Assembly: GCF_029436685.1 (NCBI RefSeq)
Contig: NZ_JAROCY010000013.1
Coordinates: 62,001 to 126,000 of the forward strand
Direction of reading: 5' to 3'
From: Novosphingobium cyanobacteriorum
Lineage (GTDB): Bacteria > Pseudomonadota > Alphaproteobacteria > Sphingomonadales > Sphingomonadaceae
DNA length: 64,000 bases
Shown here: one piece after another, positions 60,773 through 64,000 of the stretch
How positions within the stretch are numbered: the first letter of the stretch is position 1
How the letters are laid out: each line of letters begins with the position of its first letter
Program-made: the position numbers and the translations under genes
Notes under the pieces: generated by a model
Database searches by the model: none
What the model was told of the DNA's origin: nothing
The model's input: the letters and a program-made list of their open reading frames with translations, nothing else

Positions 60773-62140
60773 ATGGCGACGATTCCGGTGGTGGTGTTGG
60801 CGGGGCAATCGAACGCCGCGTTCGGCGGCGTGGACAACCGGCTTTATGAAGTGCTGGCGGCAGGGGGCAGCGACTTCGAGCTGGTGAAGGTGGCGGTGGA
60901 CTGGACATCGCTGTTCGCCAACCCGGACCAGGACTGGGACCCCGCCTCAGGCGAGCTGTTTGCGCAGCTGGTGGCGGCGACCAAGGCCGCCGAGGACCGC
61001 GTGCGCGCAAGCGGCAACGAGCCGGTGGTCTATACCCTGTGGATGCAGGGGGAGATCGACGTGGGCACGCCGGGCTATGACGCGAAGCTGGCGGACTTTA
61101 TCGGGCAATACCGCAGCGCCATCGGCCAGCCCACATCCACCTTCGGCATCAGCCTGCTGCCCTATGCCAGCGACGTGCGCAGTGCGCAGCTGGCGGTGGC
61201 AGCTGCCACGCCCAACGTGCTGACCGTGGAAACGCTGGGCGCCACCACGTGGGACGGGATGCATTACGACAAGGCCTGGCGCGAGAAGATTGCGCAGGAC
61301 TTCCTGGCGCAGGCGGCGGTCACCACCGGCAGTTCGGCGGGATACGACAACGGGCTTGCGGCGGCGAAAGTGTGGCAGGACGGCGCGATCACCCGCGTGA
61401 TCGGCCCGCAGTTCGTTGACTATACCTGGAACAACGGCAGCCACGCCACGATCATCCAGACGTTCTCCGGCGACGACACGGTGATCACTGGCGCCTTCAT
61501 CGACACCATCCGCACCGGCGACAACAACGACACGGTGTGGTCTGGCGGGGGCAACGACTTCATCGACCTGGGCATGCATGACGACGTGGCCCACGCCGGC
61601 ACCGGCAACGACCGCGTGATCGGTGGCTTCGGCAACGACCAGATCTGGGGCGACGAGGGCGACGACTGGCTGCAGGGCGTCTATGAGGACGACACGATAC
61701 GCGGAGGCGCGGGCAACGACCGCATCGACGGCGGGGAGGGCGATGACCGCCTGCTGGGCGATGACGGCAACGACACGATCGTGATGGGGCCGGGCCGCGA
61801 CGTAGTGACCGGCGGAGCGGGGGCGGACCGCTTCGTCTTCGTGACCGGCGAGACGCCGGAGCCGGGCCGTTCGGGCATGGACACGATCACCGACTTTTCC
61901 GCGCGGGCGGGGGACGTGATCGACCTGTCCGCCATCGACGCGAATGTGCTGGTGGATGGCGACCAGGCATTCCAGTGGATCGGCGCGGGCAAGTTCACTG
62001 GCCATGCGGGCGAACTCCAGGCCGTGGCAGCGCGCGGGTTCACGCTGATCGCCGGGGATACCGACGGCGACGGCAGGGGGGATGTGTGGATCAGGCTGAC
62101 CGACGTGGGGGCGATCGATCCGGCGGGGATTGTTCTTTAA
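60773..62140 (+). CDS. Sialate-O-acetylesterase-like hydrolase with RTX repeats
   Basis: 455 residues with no signal peptide. Residues 1-180 form an SGNH/SASA-type esterase: VVLAGQSN with nucleophile Ser13, VVYTLWMQGEIDVG, and a C-terminal Asp/His pair in WDGMHYDKAW (His about 164). Residues about 230-370 are RTX calcium-binding repeats (GGGNDFIDLG, GTGNDRVIGGFGNDQIWGDEGDDWL, GGAGNDRIDGGEGDDRLLG), then the usual FVTGE ... DTITDFSARAGDVIDLSAID end. It is a probable type I-secreted esterase that removes acyl groups from a surface polysaccharide. No type I exporter is in the window. Confidence 0.88.
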   Translation: MATIPVVVLAGQSNAAFGGVDNRLYEVLAAGGSDFELVKVAVDWTSLFANPDQDWDPASGELFAQLVAATKAAEDRVRASGNEPVVYTLWMQGEIDVGTPGYDAKLADFIGQYRSAIGQPTSTFGISLLPYASDVRSAQLAVAAATPNVLTVETLGATTWDGMHYDKAWREKIAQDFLAQAAVTTGSSAGYDNGLAAAKVWQDGAITRVIGPQFVDYTWNNGSHATIIQTFSGDDTVITGAFIDTIRTGDNNDTVWSGGGNDFIDLGMHDDVAHAGTGNDRVIGGFGNDQIWGDEGDDWLQGVYEDDTIRGGAGNDRIDGGEGDDRLLGDDGNDTIVMGPGRDVVTGGAGADRFVFVTGETPEPGRSGMDTITDFSARAGDVIDLSAIDANVLVDGDQAFQWIGAGKFTGHAGELQAVAARGFTLIAGDTDGDGRGDVWIRLTDVGAIDPAGIVL

Positions 62141-62209
62141 AGTGGAGCGTTTGGAATGGGTGGGGAGCGGATAGACCGCAATCGGAGGCAACAACCCCAA
62201 ACCGGACAC

Positions 62210-62599
62210 TCAATCGAGTGAAGCCAGCACCTTCGAGACTTCCTCTTGCGTCCACAGCTCGTCTCTGTCCTCTATGAAGCGACTACTGTCGTCTTCGAGG
62301 AAAGCGACGGCATCACGGGTAACCTCATCCTCAAACTCGATGTCGTCACTCGCTACGATGCAATCTGCAACATAGACTGCGGCGTCAAAAGACAGTTGCC
62401 CATCCCTGACGGCGGTTAGGAAGCGACGCACGGCAGACCGGGTCATGACAAAAAGCGGCCCATCTGAAATCGCGATGAAGCCGTGTTTTGTTTCTCGAAG
62501 GTCGGCGTAGAACTCGGCGACCTCACCCGCGATTTCCTCCATGAACGTGTTGGGAGCGAGTGTTCCAGAGAGGAACGCGACGAGAGAAGCGTGTTGCAT
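62210..62599 (-). CDS. Low-GC orphan protein of unknown function
   Basis: 129 residues, acidic, no signal peptide or membrane helix. Helical pattern with FMEEIAGEVAEFYADLRETKHG, FLTAVRDGQLSFDAAVYVADCIV and an acidic end (FIEDRDELWTQEEVSKVLASLD). Base composition is visibly lower in GC than its neighbours and codon use differs, suggesting recent transfer. Size, acidity and isolation resemble immunity proteins, but no toxin is present and I do not recognise a family. Confidence 0.6.
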   Translation of the reverse strand: MQHASLVAFLSGTLAPNTFMEEIAGEVAEFYADLRETKHGFIAISDGPLFVMTRSAVRRFLTAVRDGQLSFDAAVYVADCIVASDDIEFEDEVTRDAVAFLEDDSSRFIEDRDELWTQEEVSKVLASLD

Positions 62600-62700
62600 T
62601 GCGAAAGAATGGAACGCTGAACGAATGTCCGCAATCCGGAAACGCGCAGCTCATTGTTTACGTCCGCAACTGGGCGAAAGCAGCCACCAACCCCTTGGCC

Positions 62701-62793
62701 AAAACCCGCTCACCCTGAGCATGTCGAAGGGTGTTGGCGCTGGCTGTGGTGTTGGGCTTTGGTGGTTCGACAAGCTCACCGCGAGCGGGTTTT
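62701..62793. repeat. REP-like intergenic palindrome
   Basis: Left arm AAAACCCGCTCACCCTGAGC then ATGTCGAA; right arm is the reverse complement of AAAACCCGCTCGCGGTGAGC then TTGTCGAA. The 28-nt arms differ at five positions and flank about 37 nt. Same family as the copy inside hrpB. It lies between two minus-strand genes. Confidence 0.85.
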
Positions 62794-62821
62794 GGTTTGC
62801 TGGATCGACTTACCCGAACCC

Positions 62822-63859
62822 TCAGCTCTCCAGCTGCAGCATGTTGTCGCGGAGCGTCTCGAACGCGCGGCCATCTGAAAGCGTCAGCAGGTCGTCGTGT
62901 TCCAGTCCGCAGTTGCGGCGCAGGAGGCGGGCGGCGGCGGTGCGGTTGGCGGGGGAGAGGCCGTGGGTGGTGGCCAGCACTTCCGGATTGTGGCTGATCG
63001 TGCGGTCGAACAGCAGTTCGAGGTTGCGCGGGTGATAGGCGTTGCCGAGGAATACCAGCCGCCTGGCGCCGCCCATGGCCTGGCGCAGGCGGTGGACCGA
63101 GGGCTGGTCGGCCAGGCGTTCGGCATGGGTGCGCACTTGCCCGGCGATGGCGTGGATGTTCCAAGGCTGCTCGCTGCCCGCCCATTCGGCCTGTGCGTCC
63201 TGCCCCGGCTGCCACGGCAGGCGGCCGACGCTGCCATAGGGGTGGATGATCTGCAGCCGTTCGCCCACGATGCGCTGCGCATCCTTCAGGTCCAGCCCAT
63301 AGGCCATGACCAGTGCGTGCGGCAGGAAGTGTTCGATCGCACGGTCATAGTTGAAGCAGATGATGGTCAGGTCTTCGAACGCATGTTCCAGCCGGGTGCG
63401 CGGCAGGCCGGCGGTGAGCAACTGGCCCAGCCAGAACAGCCAGCATTCGTCGGGCTTGCCCAGCAGCGGCAGTTCGCCCGGCTGGCGCGGGGCTTCGCGC
63501 AGGGTGGCGCGCGTTTCGGCCTGGCCGATGTGGAACGCGATGGCGATCTTGCCCGCCATGGTGGCCAGCGGATCATGGTCGATCTGTTCCAGCACCATGT
63601 CGATCGCGGTGCCCATGCGCGCGGCGGTGCGCAGCAATTGCGAGGCGCGCACCATCTCCATGTGTTCCTTGCCCATGCGTTCTGCCTGCTTCATCAGGTG
63701 GCGCACGAGGATCTGGCTTTCACGCGATTGCGCCGGGGTGCCGAGCCGCGAGAAGTCATAGCCCGCCACCACGCGCGCCAACAGATCCTCGCCCGAGGGC
63801 ATCTGCAGTTCGCAGCTTGCCCCGGCGCCGACCACGATGGTCGTCTTGGTGCGGATCAT
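62822..63859 (-). CDS. SIR2-like-fold protein
   Basis: 345 residues. The N-terminus TTIVVGAGASCELQMPSGEDLL has the GAGAS nucleotide-binding loop (11-15) of SIR2-like proteins. Later motifs fit the family: LTIICFNYDRAIEHFL, LQIIHPYGSVGRLPWQ and RRLVFLGNAYHPRNLELLFD. SIR2-like domains in bacteria bind or cleave NAD, often in anti-phage defence, but also occur in plain cellular proteins. No partner such as a HerA helicase or Argonaute is next to it within the window. Starts 141 bp from the window edge; that edge region shows no gene. Confidence 0.7.
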   Translation of the reverse strand: MIRTKTTIVVGAGASCELQMPSGEDLLARVVAGYDFSRLGTPAQSRESQILVRHLMKQAERMGKEHMEMVRASQLLRTAARMGTAIDMVLEQIDHDPLATMAGKIAIAFHIGQAETRATLREAPRQPGELPLLGKPDECWLFWLGQLLTAGLPRTRLEHAFEDLTIICFNYDRAIEHFLPHALVMAYGLDLKDAQRIVGERLQIIHPYGSVGRLPWQPGQDAQAEWAGSEQPWNIHAIAGQVRTHAERLADQPSVHRLRQAMGGARRLVFLGNAYHPRNLELLFDRTISHNPEVLATTHGLSPANRTAAARLLRRNCGLEHDDLLTLSDGRAFETLRDNMLQLES

Positions 63860-64000
63860 GCGGCGGCCCCGATCATGAGGCGGTTAATGCGCAGTTATGC
63901 CTAATATCGGGTTTACGAAGGAGAAATGGATTAACTTTCGGAAAGTTCGGGCCTGAATTGTCGCGATCCACAGCCGTCTTAACCTTTGCCATTGCGGCCA

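Noticed and set aside
62140..62822. Toxin-immunity pair
   Set aside because: Only a small acidic protein is present; no toxin gene or contact-dependent inhibition C-terminus is seen in the neighbouring RTX or TpsA proteins.

Overview
The window is GC-rich, gene-dense chromosomal DNA from an alphaproteobacterium. It most likely belongs to a sphingomonad (order Sphingomonadales, Novosphingobium-like). The clues are an NDUFS4-type complex I subunit, an UrcA-family protein, an HfaB/CsgG-type holdfast lipoprotein, a DUF3739-type giant haemagglutinin, and REP-like palindromes of the cttcgacaagctcaggg type. This placement is inference from gene content; there is no rRNA gene in the window.

Layout. 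(1) 0.2-6.2 kb: an OmpR-family response regulator, then a minus-strand surface-adhesin locus. It encodes a CsgG/HfaB-like outer-membrane lipoprotein, a six-repeat HfaD-like protein, two small secreted proteins (one HfaA/curlin-like) and a secreted protein with a peptidoglycan-binding-like tail. (2) 6.3-16.8 kb: a SleB-type cell-wall hydrolase and a minus-strand type II secretion operon, gspE-F-G-H-I-J-L-M-C-D-K, with mostly 4-bp overlaps and no gspN or prepilin peptidase. (3) 17.0-37.3 kb: a plus-strand two-partner-secretion locus. It holds a TpsB/FhaC transporter, an ExbB-like protein fused to DUF2341 and LamG-like domains, ExbD, TonB, a porin, a 4354-residue TpsA exoprotein and an OmpH/Skp chaperone. 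(4) 37.3-43.2 kb: a large secreted PstS-like phosphate-binding protein with a candidate Pho box, two secreted proteins of unknown function and a PhoX/DUF839-like protein with RTX repeats. (5) 43.3-55.4 kb: housekeeping and accessory genes, namely tRNA-Ile(CAU), polysaccharide deacetylase, orphan kinase-like protein, Lrp/AsnC regulator, chorismate mutase, polyprenyl diphosphate synthase, a promoter with a SAM-clan-like riboswitch candidate, PAP2 phosphatase, aldo/keto reductase, HrpB helicase and the NDUFS4 homologue. (6) 55.5-64 kb: SRP RNA, a DUF4188-like protein, dnaX-ybaB, an MlaA-like protein with a 15-bp tandem repeat, UrcA, an RTX esterase, a low-GC orphan and a SIR2-like protein.

How the genes work together. 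Most of the first 43 kb concerns building and energising the cell surface. There are three export routes or their cargo side by side: CsgG-type export of amyloid-like adhesin subunits, type II secretion, and two-partner secretion of a giant adhesin. RTX proteins would need a type I exporter that is not encoded here. The least explained assembly is the TpsB/TpsA pair interleaved with a complete private ExbB-ExbD-TonB module whose ExbB subunit carries periplasmic lectin-like domains. The PstS-like and PhoX-like genes suggest extracellular phosphate scavenging.
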